Positions 10,005 to 23,790 of a stretch of DNA of 64,000 nucleotides are shown here, one piece after another. The position numbers and the translations under genes are program-made. Below the pieces are notes generated by a model. It made no database searches. It was not told the origin of the DNA and saw only the letters and a program-made list of their open reading frames with translations. Positions within the stretch are counted from its first letter, which is position 1. Every line of letters starts with the position of its first letter. Origin of the DNA: Echinostoma caproni (taxonomy: Eukaryota; Platyhelminthes; Trematoda; Plagiorchiida; Echinostomatidae); assembly GCA_900618425.1 (NCBI GenBank), contig UZAN01040589.1, forward strand, positions 6,539-70,538, read 5' to 3'.

Positions 10005-13000
10005 GCGTGAAGATGAAGTCCGAAGGATAGTCAGTTCAAATGAATCAATTTATATTATACTTATCATCCTCGAACAACATTGATAATCGCTAACTGTAAT
10101 TACAATTATAACTTATATAAGCGCAAAGCCAACATTTCAGCTAAGAGTGTGCAATTTATAGAAAAAGAAAAAAATTTAATCCCAAAGCTTTTAACATATT
10201 CTTCCAAGTTGTCAGAAAATTTTTAAAGACCAGAAGAATCGGAGATAGCTTGAAATAAAACCCCATCGTTGGTGTATTGGAATGCAGAAGTATAGGCGTT
10301 AGCAGGTAATAGGTAGCAGGTAATATAGGTAGAAAATAAGTATGGGTATAGGACTGCAGCTTGAAGTACCTCAGAATTGTTCACCACTAGTTTGGATTCC
10401 CTCCTCCCTCACCTGGTAGATTGAGCTTTCCCGCTAACCGCGTTCTCATCATAGTATACCTTGTGGGTTTCGTGAAGACCCGCTCTTATTGCACCCATGG
10501 CATCCGTTTTCCAGGATTTCCACACTCAGTCCTACTCTATGCCTTTGTATAAAAAAGAGTTTGGTATTAGAAGAAAGGACGAAAATACTGCAAGGTGTAC
10601 GTTCCAACTTCGGCAGGAAATATCATGTTTGAACGATTTTGACAGCATTCAGTGGCTTTTACTGAACTATTATCAATGAGAGTGGAGTTCATATCATAAA
10701 CTGGAGCATATTTGCGAAAGAATGCTTTTCATCTATCTCAGTATAGATTGTGGCGGAATAATTTGAATGTTTTTCAGTCATTGGTGTCTTTCGACAATCC
10801 AGTGTTGAAAGCATCAAGCATCAATTCTTCCCTTAGCGTATCACAAGCGTAGAATCTTAATGTAATTGGAATTATTAGTGGGTTCCCCCGCTCAACCGAA
10901 CAGAGCGTTTGCATTCCACCTCCCAACGCCTGGCATCACATGAATTTCCGATGACGATACAATCCGAAGCAATGGTTCTAAAACCATTGTCTGCACAACT
11001 CAGAATAATGAATTGAGTTTAAGAAACGTCAAAGTATCGAGATTACACGAACTCCGGGTAGATCTACACAGCAGTATACGAACAGCACAGAAGAGTGTGA
11101 TTTTGTTGGATGTGAACGTTCCCCTATCGGTACGGGAATCGCCAAATTTGACACAACACCTTATCTGACTGGTTCGAAGTTTGTGCACCTAGCATGTTCT
11201 TGTTTTTAACTGCGTAAGTTACTCATCCATTGAATAAGTTTGGTTTACACACATTCCTATGGTTGCGTTTGAAGGCTGCAAACATTTCTATGCTCGAAGC
11301 ATAATGGGTCAGCGTTCCATCTAGCTGGTTGGATTGATTGCTCATCGAAAAGAGCATGATGCTTTATACGCCTAAAAATTCAATGGATTGCCAGCTGGCA
11401 TCAAGTTTTCATTTAATGAGAAAGTAACTGATTATTTTTGATTTTCTAATTCAACCTTCGTTTTCCACCCTCAGACACGGTTACCGACTGGAGCGGGAAT
11501 TCAATGACTCAAAACTATTCAATAATTAGGTGTAAAACTCGCTCAGATCTATCGCATTCATCGTCGACCTGATTCGGCATCTGCCGGCGTTTGGATTTGA
11601 CCAAAGTGGAGAAGGTCTCCCCGGTTCGACATAAACTCTTGGTGTTTCGTGTGGGAACTGAGGAACCGTCTCGCTGACTTATAGGTTAGCTAGTTTAATT
11701 CAAGGCCCTGAATGAGAATACTGGTATGAACAATCTAGTTTTTGAATATTTCCCATCACACCGAATTAATGAACATTGACTTTTGTCATTTGCAAATAAT
11801 TTGAACTTAAAAAAGATAAAAAATGAACGCATTTAACCATCAACTCAGAGGCTTACTAACATCGTACTCAATATCAACTGTGACGAAGGACTTTGGAATT
11901 ACTAAGCAAAACTCGTCTTCGTTTCCATGATTGTGCTACTCAGTCGCTTATTCTACAATAGGGACTCTATGCGGAGCTTTTTTGAGACCGTCTAACTCAC
12001 AAGGTGGAGTTAACATAACTTCGAGTTAACAGCCCGTTGTGTCCATCTCGCCTACCGGTTAGACCACACGGTCTTCTAACCAGGCTTTCATGTCCTGAGA
12101 GCCCAATTGACCAAATGCGCTTAGCAGATAATGTTAGTGGCAATTGTCATTGTGCGCTAACTCTTTTCTAGATATCGGTTGGGTAGTTTGAATTATCTAT
12201 CCGCATCCCTCTTACCACATTTTCAGCGACCCTCAAAAACTGTGCAGATCAGGTATTGGTAACAGCACCTGAATTTATCCATTTGTCGGATTATGCCTAA
12301 CCCTTTTACATAACTCTCCACTTTCTGAAGTAAATAGAAAAAATCCTTTGATATCGATAAACCGAGTGTTATTTTTTGCAATCACAAGGACTATACCTCA
12401 GAGACGTCGAGCAATTACTGACCAAACTACGTAGCAACAGTCCTACCTTTGACAGATGAACAAATGCCACGTGGACACGACCAAAAATCCAGGTTGGCCA
12501 AAGTCAACTGGGCATTTCGTTGATATGACGTCACATCGTACGACATCAGTTTGTTGAAGCAGATGTAACTGTCAATAAAGTGGAATGTATTTATTTTTTT
12601 CCTCGAACACACCAGGTCAGTGTAGTCAGCCTTGTGCCCTGGAAGTCCGAACAAGACATGAACCGCGCAGAAAACGTTGCATCATATTTATTCATTTTAT
12701 CTCTCTGTTTAAAAAAAATTAAACCGCTGGCGCATATGCCTTAATGTCTGCTGTTTTAGTCGAAATTCTAATAATGTCGTGGCTCGGATGTCCAGTGAAT
12801 TTTTCGACATAGTTCTCTAGGTTGGTAACTTGGGACAGCGGGTTGTTAGTTGCAATGCGGTAACCAGCACCATGAGGACAGTAAAGTCTCTAGAGCAAAC
12901 GTCCTGTATGCGATTACTGAATGAAGGTGTTTTACGATTCTCATGTATCGTGGTTCGCTTGATTTTCTGCAGCTTTTTATTCAGTTTATCTTATGCCTTC

Positions 13001-15308
13001 CTCATTGATGGGTTTTAGATTTGAATCAATATATTACTTTCTAAAAGTGATTGTGTCTTGAAACACCGCGAACTCAGTTTTGGATGACTTACTAGTCTGC
13101 AAACAGTTTGTGACAAACTAAGTTACCAAAATCAGCGTTGATGAACGTCTGTTGCACTTTTGAGTAATACTATCGAACCTTCGTTATAAATCACACATCA
13201 CCACCGATTGGTACTTCATAGGCAGGCCTTGCCCACGGTAGTGCTATGAATGCGTTCCGTCAAATGTACCGTTGCGTCATGGTCCTTGCGGTGGTTATTG
13301 ATGTGGGTTTAGGCAGTGTGTTGTTGAATTCATTGAAAACTAATCTATCTGTTGTAGATCCCCCCCCCGTGTGTGTGTGTATGTGGAGAGGGGGAGAGGC
13401 ACCATTCAGATAACTGAAACCAGAAAAGCCATTTCGGTCCAATTCCCTTTCTGCATCAGCCATGTGGTTTCAGCGACGCGGTTGAGTATTTATGGGCTGT
13501 TGGTGATTTCCTCGGATCACGTGAATACTCCGCAGTTGCTCATGTTTTCGTAAACTGGTACCAGCGCATGCAAGTATCATTGGTGGCTACCCGATAGGGC
13601 AGGCTCTCAGTTCCTCCATACATTTCAACAAGTAATCTAACTGGGTAAAGTAGACATCCCACAATCATTCTCATTAGCAATAATACAGTGGTTCGAATTT
13701 GTGTCGTTTCTCTGCCTTGGATAGTCGGAATCTTTCGTTTTTCATACTCGCAACTGAGAAAAGGGGTTATATGCCAAATTCGGTTCAAAAATGGTTAGAG
13801 TTCATCTCTAACCGTNCAGAAATTCCTTGAGACCTTATCCACGTTAACTGCTTCCCTGCGGGTCACTTTTCTAAAACAACGCTAATTCTAACAGTAGTCA
13901 GCGCAAGCATATGCCATTTCGTTGGTCTAACAACTATAAATTCAGTTACCTTCAGCCACACATTGATTAGACGCCTGGCTCATCACATAAATGGGCAGCT
14001 AGTATACCTGATACGAACAGTCCGCGCTTATCCGTTTATCCATCCGTTTAAACAATGGCAAGTTTGGTCTTGTCAAATTATGAATACGGACACGTGTAAG
14101 CGTTTGGGCATATGCGTTGACTTTATCGGGTTTCCTGTGCGCTGGCTGTTCTGGTCTCGCTCATGTGCGTGTGCAAGAGCGTGTGCACGCACATACATAC
14201 ACACGCCTACATGCAGACACCCACACCCACATAAGTGTCGAATTGGATAGAGACGCGCGCAATACGTCAAACAAATCTCCAATGTTTTGGCAAACTACGG
14301 CTTGTATCACCCAGTTTTAGACAACGGCCGTGGATATAGCCTAGACAGGTTGCGCTTCTCGGCCGTTGGACTGTCTTTACGCGGAACGCAAAATTATGGC
14401 ACTGTGGCGATCATCTGACTGGGCGGAACTATGTCCAAAACTAGGTCGTGCGTATGTGCACCCAATAGCACACCAGTGCGCGACACTACTCTCCACCCAA
14501 TCGCGCAGAGAAGGATGAAGTCCAACATAGATTTGATCTGAAAACACCCGTCAGAGTTAGAGGGAACTTCTGCGCACCTTATCAGCATTTGTAAAACAAT
14601 TGATTGTTTATTCGGTATTTACTAAAACTGGACTACAGACTTTCGTTTTAGATCAAAGAATGCTTCCATATCAGGTGTATGGAAGTCGAAAGATATCACT
14701 TCCATTGTACTCCTGAATGTACCATTTCAACTCATAGGAAAGTTTTTAAAAGCAGTGTGTTGTTGGAATCTATTTATCGACGAGTATTTATGTAATGTAA
14801 GGATCCAACAGCCGAAAACAAAGCTGCAGTTGTCAACGTTTGGTCTTACCTACTGAGCCTGTAGTTTTGGCCAACTTCATTAGATTGGTGTAAACGAAAA
14901 TGCATCAGTTGTCACGAAATGCATTCGCCGGGAGTTTCAGACGTAGCCATCTAGGTTCATTCATTCTAGGTTCTTTCTATACAAATTCACTGATGAGACG
15001 AGATTTCCCACTTTTCATGCAGTGATTTAAACTAGCTTTTATCTGTAAGATACCTTATTTTACCACTGTGTATCTATTGCATTTTTAGTTTTTGGTCCAG
15101 TCCCAATGCCTGATTTGGAATCAGCGGAGACAAGCAGGAAAAATAACGGAATAATAGAAGATAAAACGGAATAAACTGATTGGAATTTATTGGTTTATCA
15201 CGTAGAATCGACGTCTCACGTACTCACGAAAAAACTTGGAATAGTACCGTAAAGTAATGCATGGTTCTTTCTGTTCACGAATGTAGAAATTCACTTGCAA
15301 AAAGGTTA
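10005..15308. other. Unassigned non-coding stretch
   Basis: No protein-like ORF recognised. It contains a C-run followed by (GT)n at 13361-13382, an imperfect CA/TG-rich tract at about 14160-14226, and a single N at 13816. Confidence 0.6.
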
Positions 15309-15506
15309 AGGGCGGTCAAACGAAGACCTGGCATGAGGCTATGAAAATCCAGGAGACCGGGTCACACAGGTCCCGTTAATTTCCCTGGCTGGGGACCCCG
15401 AGATCATGGTCACCGATGGTTAGAGACACTGAGCGATATGGCTGGGTGTCGCAACCAGTGGTGCTCATGCATCTACTCATTATTCTTGCAACACCAGTCT
15501 ATATGA
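15309..15506 (+). pseudogene. C-terminal fragment of an RTE (SR2-like) LINE reverse transcriptase
   Basis: One frame gives KGGQTKTWHEAMK. After a frameshift near 15378, the next frame gives FPGWGPRDHGHRWLETLSDM followed by AGCRNQWCSCIYSL and a stop near 15506. 'GGQ..TW..GMK', 'PGWGPRD..WLETL.DMA..R.QW.SC' is the characteristic C-terminal signature of RTE-type LINEs in flukes. Upstream catalytic domains are absent, so this is a 5'-truncated dead copy, the normal outcome of LINE insertion. Confidence 0.85.
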
Positions 15507-16550
15507 ATTCGCTATCTTCCGTTTGAAGTTGCTCTTAAAATTCCAACCTTCATTCGGCTCTTTTATCCAAGTGGGCAACCAAAAGACAGCAACCAAAACC
15601 GGCGCACGAAAGTACACGAATAATAGTTGTAGAACTGACCTGAACTGAACTACTAATCCATTGGGATTACGATCCGGATACGAAAGTTTGATAAAAAATA
15701 ATCACCGCCCCATTGAGTTATCCAGATTGAATCGCAGCGGCTGGCATCTTGTGAACAGCTCGTGACAAATCGCTGATTGGTCAGTGTCATCGAAGTTACA
15801 GGACTCACTGACAAACTATTTCTCCTCGAGGTGCTCCTAAAATGTCCAAAAAGTCGCAAACGTGCTTTCAGTGCTTCATCCATAGACCACTGACAACAGT
15901 TTATATAAATTGAACAATCCTTCGTCCTCCTGTTGCTATGTGTGTGAATTTTCCGCAATTAGTATGTTAGTTGACAATTAACAGTGCGTGAAAATCGTCA
16001 CTAATCACTTGGTCAGGTTGAACATCCGCTCCCTCATTTTTTTACCCGATCTTTCTTGAACACGCCCTCTGAATAACACTGACAACCAGCTTTCCTTTTT
16101 CTCTACACTGTTCCTTGAGCTGTCACATGTATTGCAATTGGTTTGTAGATGAAGCACCGAATACAAACGTGTTCGCCAGATTGTTGTCCTTCAAAAACTT
16201 GTCATAATGCATCTTTTAGTAAATTATGCTTTCCAGAGCACCCCATATAAAACCCTCTTAGTCGATATTTTTTTATTCTGTTTAAGTGAATAATGTGAGT
16301 GCTTTGAAAACGGATTGATTGTCACCAAATGTAAAAGTGCGTACTACAATAAAGATACACTCTAAAGGTTTGCGAGTCACTCAGCCGTAGTTTTTTACTT
16401 GTTGGGTATCACCGCAAATGCTCAAACCAAAGTAGGTTTGATTGAGGGAGAACACAAGTACTTCCCAATTCACCATTTGCACAACTTTCAGACGAAAAAA
16501 TGAACCAGATCCTCCGCGGACTGATATATTTGCGGTTGCAAATTACTAGG
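15507..16550. other. Unassigned non-coding stretch
   Basis: No recognisable gene, repeat or RNA motif was found in this kilobase. The ORF at 15653-15958 (-) has no known motif. Confidence 0.5.
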
Positions 16551-16735
16551 CTTGGGCGGTAGTGGTCAAGTAGTATTGTGGTGCGGTTGACTCAGAAGTC
16601 CCGGGTTCGAACCGCTTCACCGCTGCCCATGTTCCCCACTTCTATATTTCCCCAGGCAGCCTTTGTATGGCTGCAGCCCTCTTCCTGAATGTTGACTGTA
16701 CGCTTGCATATTCATTAAATGAAAAAGGAAGAAAA
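16551..16735 (+). mobile_element. tRNA-derived SINE, family D
   Basis: It has a degenerate box A, an excellent box B in CCCGGGTTCGAACC (about 16600-16612), then CCGCTGCCCATGTTCCCC, CCCCAGGCAGCCTTTGTATG and the 3' end GAATGTTGACTGTACGCTTG followed by AAATGAAAAAGGAAG. The same body recurs at 27047-27180. The same tail recurs at 17312-17395 and 61480-61580. No hammerhead core is present in this family. Confidence 0.8.
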
Positions 16736-17311
16736 AGGCTTAATTTTTGAAGGTGTATGCTGGTGCAGGTGTGGGTAAAGGTCTCCGACACATGACAAAC
16801 GTTAAAGACACCAACGCGTTTATTTCATGTTCAAACAACAAACTCTAGCCGTCGGAGTCAAATGATACTATTCTTAATTCTCAAACACAGCTGCGTATGT
16901 TCCATTTTTCGAGTATACTTTAACTAATCACTTGTTCGATCAGTTTGTTGATAGTTTTAAAATAAAAAATACAGTGTAAGATAATAGTAATTAAACCATG
17001 GGAGATGGAAAAAAGTTTGAATTGGAATGACTCTCGACACCCCATCAAGTTTTTATTAGTCAATGCATATTCATGAGCTATTTATGATGATAAAATAATG
17101 CACTAAACAACAGGTTAAAAATATGATAAATAAGTCTATGATAGCTGTCGATAAGTGAACATCGTACATTTATATTTATCATGTAAAAAAGTCTCTACTC
17201 AACTGACAAATTTTTCCAATAAAATGTGTTTGAATCACAGTGAAATCATTGTTCGAACTCCTCACATGGCGTGTGCGCAAATATACTGATCATTAGTACA
17301 TCCATTACTTA

Positions 17312-17395
17312 CCCAGACAGCCTTTGAATGATAGAAGTCCCTTTCCTGTTAATTGACCTTCGTTTATGAACCCAATAAATGAAAAAGAAAGGAAA
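17312..17395 (+). mobile_element. SINE family D, 3' tail fragment
   Basis: CCCAGACAGCCTTTGAATG, AATTGACCTTCG and an AAATGAAAAAG-type end match the last 80 bases of the family D copy at 16.6 kb with more divergence. The tRNA-like head is missing. Confidence 0.65.
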
Positions 17396-20300
17396 CATTT
17401 ATTTATATATTTACTGAATGCTGATGTGCCACCCAACTGACCTGATTTCCTAGTGTTTTTTGTTCAGCGTATTTCTGTACGTGAATCGATTGATGCTCTT
17501 TATGAAATAACGCATCGTTTTCCATTTTGATAGCAAGCGTATTTCATCATGCTTGTTTTACAGACCTAATTAAAACTGAAGCAGTTCTTGGTTTTTATGC
17601 CATAGCTGTGCAACAGACACGTAATTTATTTGTTTCTAATTAATCAGGACCACTGTGCTCTTTGTCTTTGAAATCTGCATCTTCTTGTTGCGAATTTTCC
17701 ATCAAATGCCTAATCAGTCCGTCACCTTTACACCAGCAATATAATTTCAGGATTCTTCAATAGAATGTGCATAAATACTTATAATGAAAAACCAGAATCG
17801 ATACTTCGTTCCATAGCTACTGTTAGTAAACATATCCACCGGTCTTTTCTGCATCTAACTCACCAGATTACTGAAACTTTATTTTCTTATTATTTATTTA
17901 TTTTATTATTGTATACTACTCTCCATGTTATGATGATCGTTTTGCTTTGACACGTTTTCCCTCGAAAATGCAATGGAGTTTAACCCGGTTTGGTTTTGGG
18001 ATAGTGGAGTCAATCTAGGCCTCGGAATGCTTCGAATTTTCGCGTCTCGATATTATGAAATTTGTGTTGGATGTTGTGAGGTCCTAAAATTAATCTATCC
18101 GACGGTATTGAGCACCATCTGGAACATTATCCAAATGCTTTGAGTATTCTGCTTCAAACGGTCCGCCAGGTTACGCTTCCTTAGTGTTAAGAAACCATCA
18201 AAGATGATTCTTACCCCAAGCTCACTCATTCATGAACGTGACAGAAGAATAAAACTTATTTTTAAGCTAGTATTGTGGATACATGCCAACAGAAGTATCG
18301 ATAGACAAATTTTGATAAATCCCGTCTGTCCTTTTAACTTTTGATAGAAGTACGCAACGCACTGTTGGTTTCAATTACATCGTCGTGGATGAAATTACTG
18401 CACTTTCTCTACTAACAGTCCGATAATTTCTATTGCTCCAAATCAAAGATGTTTGGTTTGAAGCGGGATGAGCTTGCTCGCAAATTCTAATATTCTCACT
18501 CCACATAATGATAGCTGCTGTAACAGAGGGATATCCGCAGACCACTATTCTGACATGACATGAATGAGTGTGTATGGAGGCCCACGTATGGCATTCTGTA
18601 ACTGGTTTGAGCGAAGTTTAATTCCGGGACTCACATGTCACTATCATCTGCTGCTTATATCTTGAGACTATGTTAATTTGGTAATCAAAAGCTGTTTCTA
18701 ACCAAGATAAAACCATTTTCGTCGGGTGATAAAATTTCGAAAAAATGCTTCAACATTTTACAGTTGAGATTGCAAATTCGAGAACGCAGTGACTGACCAT
18801 AGAGTAGGGTAACTACTGTTTGGTCAATTCTATCCATGGAGAGCATCGTACATTGGGGCTTCTGCCGCAACCGTTATTGCAGCCAACATTTGTCGAAGGA
18901 ACACTTCCCCGGTATCGGAATCAAGTTTGTTTGTGGAGTGAATATAAGGTAACAGTCCTAATCCGCTGAGCTAAACTTTTCCCACAAAACTGTACACTTG
19001 ATAGTCAAACATGCACATAAAAACACTAATTAATACCTTCTATCTACTTTAAGCCCTACTCATTCAATTGTCCGTTCGTAATCAAAAACGGTCTCCAAAT
19101 GCCACCAGGTTATTTGCGATTTTTCTTTACTATCGGTCATGGTCTAAGAGTGGTGTAGTGTAATTGAAATGGGCATTCGTGTGTCTCTGTGTGCCAAGTT
19201 CTTGCGAAGTTCGACTGGGCAAAGTCTATAGGTTTTACTCAAGAATGCGGTTTTATGAGCTTTTCGAGAATGATTCGATCAATATTTTCGTCAAAAATTC
19301 AAATTTTCTCAGCTATGGATATTTTTAGCGCATCTCCGTTCTCCTGCAATTTCTCAAGAACTCTTACGGGTAGAATTACACAAGGTATTGTGTATATGTC
19401 TTATCCTTGTATAATACGGATGTGAACTTTGACCTTGACACGTGCATATTTTCGTCAGTGTTGAGGGAGGGGCGGCACTCAGAACCTTTCTACTTTTCTA
19501 CGGCACATATTCCAGGAAACAATGAATTTTTTTAAGTCAAAATTTCAAATCCGTTTGTGAAACCAATATAATCTGGAGACCGCTGTGCGCTTAAATAATT
19601 TCGGAGACTATATCGACTTATTTAGTAAAAAAACTCTCTCCTAAGTCTCCCGGTGTGAAGCGTCGTGGACTGATCTGCCAAATACACGTTGTACGGATAA
19701 ATAGCTCGACCAAAAGAGTGGCTGAACTTGGTTGAAATAAAATTCTATTATCCTGCATTCTAGGTGGAAAACTTTGTATACGATTCCCATGACATCATTC
19801 TGTGTAGTGCACTGCCAGTGAGATAAATTCTATCACATTACCACGTATCCATGTGGATGCATTTCAGAAAAGCGAAAGACTCAGCTCTAGGACTAGAACC
19901 AGAAAACCCCTTTAATCCTTAGGAGGGAATAAGTAGTGAGCTGAATACTAGCCATGCTTCGGGTCATCAAAACATAGTGGGGTTAAAAGGACTCGAACAC
20001 AGAGGCTCGTTCAGGGATATGTGAGTCAGTGATTTTGAGGTTAAGAAATTGGTCACCGTCTTCTCCTGTTCCCATGACTATCACATAATGTTATGTTGAA
20101 ACAAAATGAAGCGATACTTGCTAAGTGTGGTGACTGAACCACTATTTGAGTAGGACCATCTCTTCGCATCGCCACCGCTAGGCCAATTGTTGGTTGGCAC
20201 ATCGTTTCTCTCGCATGAAGAAGAAACTGCATACGTGGGGCGGCTACAGTAGGCGATAAGTAGAGCTGCATGTCCTAACCACTGTTTATCTACCATACAT

Positions 20301-22411
20301 CGTAGATGAATCCTGTTTCTTTTTAAATTAAAAACGCTTAGCAACATCCTCAGCATTGATTACACAATCTAAAATGTTTTCAGAAAATCCGTTTGCTAAG
20401 GAGCTCCATGTGGAAGAAGAAGCGAGAGAAGAATATATGCTCTCATATACTTCGAAACGAAAATCAAAACGAATATGTCATCCGTAATTGCAGTTCACGT
20501 GATCGTCCTTACTGTAAGCGCCCACGTTTCTATCAATTGTAAGGTCTTCTTTTGTCCTTTTGCCTTCTCAGACCAACTGGTCTAACTTCTTGTAGGACTT
20601 ATCACATGTTATTACGATTAAACCATGCTCAAATACATTTATTTATTAGCTGCATGGTCCTTAAAAAACATCCCAGCTGCAATGCGCTCTAGTCCGCTCG
20701 CAACATCCACTCCATTTCTGTGGTTCATTGTCCATAACCCAAAACGAGCCATCCTTATCTTCCCACCAGCTCCACCCACCCTCTTAGACCAAAGCAGCAG
20801 CCAATCGATCAGGTACGATTGTGGTGGATGTCGCGATGATGATAATAATGATAATGCGGAAGAGGTAGATGAGCATCTGTCTGAGGTAGTGATCAACTAA
20901 CAGGGCCGTCCGAAAACCTGTCCTTGTCTGTTGCGGCGGCAACTGTCTCTATCTCCATCAATGGTATCCTCATTGCCCAGACATTTCACAAAGCTCCAAA
21001 AATGTGTATGTTTATTTGTTTGTCTATCTGTCTATGCGTTCATACCCTTGTGTTCAGGTTGAATGGAGCTTGATAAACTTCAGTGTCGTTTACCGCTCAC
21101 TTTATTTGTTGGAATCTAGGTAGTATACACTCCTGCTTCATACCAAAGACCATCTGTTTGTATGATGACCCTTACCGGTTAATAGGTCTTAGTTCATAAT
21201 ATCTCTTTGTACCACCGCTCCCTACCGCGTTCATATATCACTCCTAACCGTGGTTTTATTTATTGAAAGTGCATATTATGCGATGGTAGATCACAGGAAA
21301 GAAAATTGATCACCTTTCTATATGATTAGCTACTCCATATTTGTTGGGATTAAATCAAAACTATCAGGAATAACCAAGGCCTATTGTTCCCTGGTTCTTA
21401 TTTCAACTTTTGACTGGTAAATTGATAGGCGGGGGGGGGGGTTATTTTATGTTATTCCGTCTTATCCGGCTTTTGTGCACATACAACCAAAAACTCGCGA
21501 AAATCCACCGAGTGCATTTGGGCCGTGTGTATTGACTGCGCTATTCTGTACAGTGCCCTAGTCCAGTCCAGTCCCTAATGCTATTGGGGTATGCAAGTGT
21601 GGACAAGAAGTAACATTCCCTTGCACCTCATGTATTGTGACAATTCGCCCATTTTCATTTGACTGGTTACCTGTATAGAGGCACAATAATGGGTACTTCG
21701 GGAAAGGTGAGCAAATATGAGGTAATGTTTGTCGTATACAGGTCAAAGGAAGCGTGACCTGAACATCTAAGTTGTTCCACTTTGAGTGTGCTCGGCAATT
21801 GGGGCCTGGTGTGCTAACTTTCCCTCAAAAAAGATAGTGTTGTCAGACTACCACTGGAGACATGAGGTCACGGTAAAATCCTAGTTTCAAGAGACTGGTC
21901 TGTTTTTAAGTGTTCTTCATGCTTTTCCCTAATCAACAGTTTTGTAGAGCAGAGCATTTTAGGCTGCCGGTGCATTTTGGGACATCTTTCGAGACTTACA
22001 GTGTTGGCGCTTAGGTTATACTCTAATCACTTTAATTATTTTTCCGGTATCAGGGTGAGGAATATTTGATGTGTACTTGGACAACATTAGAGGTTTTTCC
22101 AACTAGTTTTATTTAATCGCGAGGTATATTTTACTGCCCAGAGCCTAACATACTATCTTATTGGATGTGCTCAAGTAATTCACATTTTTGACATACATTG
22201 TTATTATTCATTACCTACTGTTTCAGTATGTGTTTGTGGTGTGATTGTCAATTGTGTAGTGTAGCCAGTCCGAAATGTTACCGGCAATTATTTTTGATCT
22301 GATTTGTCCCTCATCATATATATATATATATATATATTGAATGTTAAATGTACATCAAAATTGGATTAACCCATTCGATTGTTCAGAGGCACCAGGCACT
22401 CTTGATGGTCT
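17396..22411. other. Unassigned non-coding stretch
   Basis: No recognisable gene. Two overlapping ORFs on opposite strands at 20625-20900 (91 and 85 codons) and an ORF pair at 20053-20356 (-) are open but carry no known motif. An 11-base G run lies at 21431-21441 and an AT microsatellite at 22313-22337. Confidence 0.5.
22313..22337. repeat. (TA)n microsatellite
   Basis: About twelve TA units, 75 bases upstream of a SINE. Confidence 0.9.
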
Positions 22412-22572
22412 TGGGCGTGTAGCTCAGGGGTAAGGGTTTGAAGTCCCGACCCGACCGATCGCGGTTCGAGTCCTACAGGGACAAAAAGTACTCACTGCTG
22501 ACGAGTCCCAAACAGGACGAAACAGTGCTCTTTGTTGGTTATCACAAATATTTCCATCACATTTAAATGTAC
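22412..22572 (+). mobile_element. tRNA-derived SINE with decayed hammerhead, family B
   Basis: Box A-like GTGTAGCTCAGGGGTAAGG and box B-like GGTTCGAGTCC (22463-22473) resemble a tRNA gene. The hammerhead core and the tail GTGCTCTTTGTTGGTTATCAC follow. The same tail is found in the family B copies at 31.8 kb and 36.9 kb. Confidence 0.8.
22498..22526 (+). ncRNA. Hammerhead core lacking stem III
   Basis: CTGACGA (an allowed core variant at the position before GA), stem II GTCC/GGAC and GAAA are all intact. Compared with the copy at 4951-4995, about seven bases that form stem III and the GTC cleavage triplet are deleted: the sequence runs GAAACAGTGCTC. It is expected to be inactive. Confidence 0.55.
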
Positions 22573-23674
22573 ATATTTATTTATATTGTACATATATAAT
22601 CAATTGCTTTCAATTCTCGTTCAGCGTAGAGGTTGATCTATATCGGTGGAAACTGTACCGATTGATGACCTATGGCAATAAAAGTTCTTATATATTGTAA
22701 TTTAATTTCGAGTCATTGATTGATCTGTTGTTTACGGTTATCATCATTCAAGATTAGATACAATTACTGACTTTTATCACTTTGGATAATTAGCTCGAAA
22801 ACCTAGAACCTCCCTAATAGAGATTCATTGTTTTACAAGACAATTTATCAAACCGGTTTTTTCGCAACTGATAGAAGAGCTTCATAGTTTACCAGCAACT
22901 AAAATTGAACCATTTAGTGTGTATCATCGAACTACATTTCAAATCACAACTGATTCTGTTTTAAAATACGTAACGATGAGTTGTCCGCAATGAGCAATCT
23001 AACACTTGAAAATCAATAGTAGTTCAACGGTCTGACGAAATTTTTCCGGAACCACCCACTTGATTTCAGAGTTTTTGACGCTCATCAAGAATGTATATTG
23101 GATACTTTGCATATAAGTGTATTCTCATGTGCATTTGAAATCAAGTATCCTCAGTTTTATCTCAGGAACTGCTTTCTTTCAGAGAATCATCACTTTGATT
23201 TCTAGATCCGTTTTGATGTTATGTGACTTAAGATCCATTAGTTTTTCGTTCTCATGGGGACTGAGTGGGTTGGTATAACCTCTCATTTTATCTCTCAACT
23301 GTAGCAAGATTTAAGGTAAACAGTTCGATAAACTGTAAAAATCTGACTGCATAAATATCATCCCAATCTGTGTGGGAGGTATCAGCTCTAAGGCTTTTTC
23401 AGATTAGTGAATAATAATAATAATAACAACAATAACATCTACTGTAAAATGACATCGTGTATCGATATAAATATATATATATATATATTTATATATATAG
23501 ACAAGTTACATTTTTGTATCACTGTCCGATGTCATCCTTTTGTGGTTGTTTCATAAAAAAGTACACAACTGTGTGAAATGCTCACTTGCTCGATACATTC
23601 ATTTGCACTATGGTAATCGAATTTTTTAAGTGGTTGTTTGGCAGATTGAAGTCTTATAAAGAAATTATGAAAAG
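22573..23674. other. Unassigned non-coding stretch with AT microsatellite
   Basis: No gene seen. It contains an AT-repeat tract at about 23466-23500 and an (ATA)n-like run near 23409-23425. Confidence 0.6.
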
Positions 23675-23790
23675 TTCAGTGGCTTTGGTGGGATTCGAAA
23701 CCGAGCATGGACGCCGCCTGCGCTTTTTGTACGGTGCACGCACTACCAGCTGAGCTACGAGGCCTCACCGATAGGCCGGATCTTTTCACA
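23675..23790 (-). mobile_element. tRNA-like SINE head (family E)
   Basis: On the - strand the order is GAGGCCTCGTAGCTCAGCTG, a CA-rich loop, AAAAAGCGCAGGCGGCGTCC, then GGTTTCGAATCCCACC and CACTGAACTTTTC. This is the same order and wording as the + strand copy at 60.05 kb. Box A and box B are near consensus, but no closed acceptor stem forms. Confidence 0.7.

Noticed and set aside
14994..15016. CTGATGAGACGAG as a ribozyme core
   Set aside because: No GAAA second core or complementary stem II arm follows.
20625..20900. Overlapping 91- and 85-codon ORFs on opposite strands as genes
   Set aside because: No recognisable motif, no splice context and no supporting neighbour. Complementary open frames of this size occur by chance.
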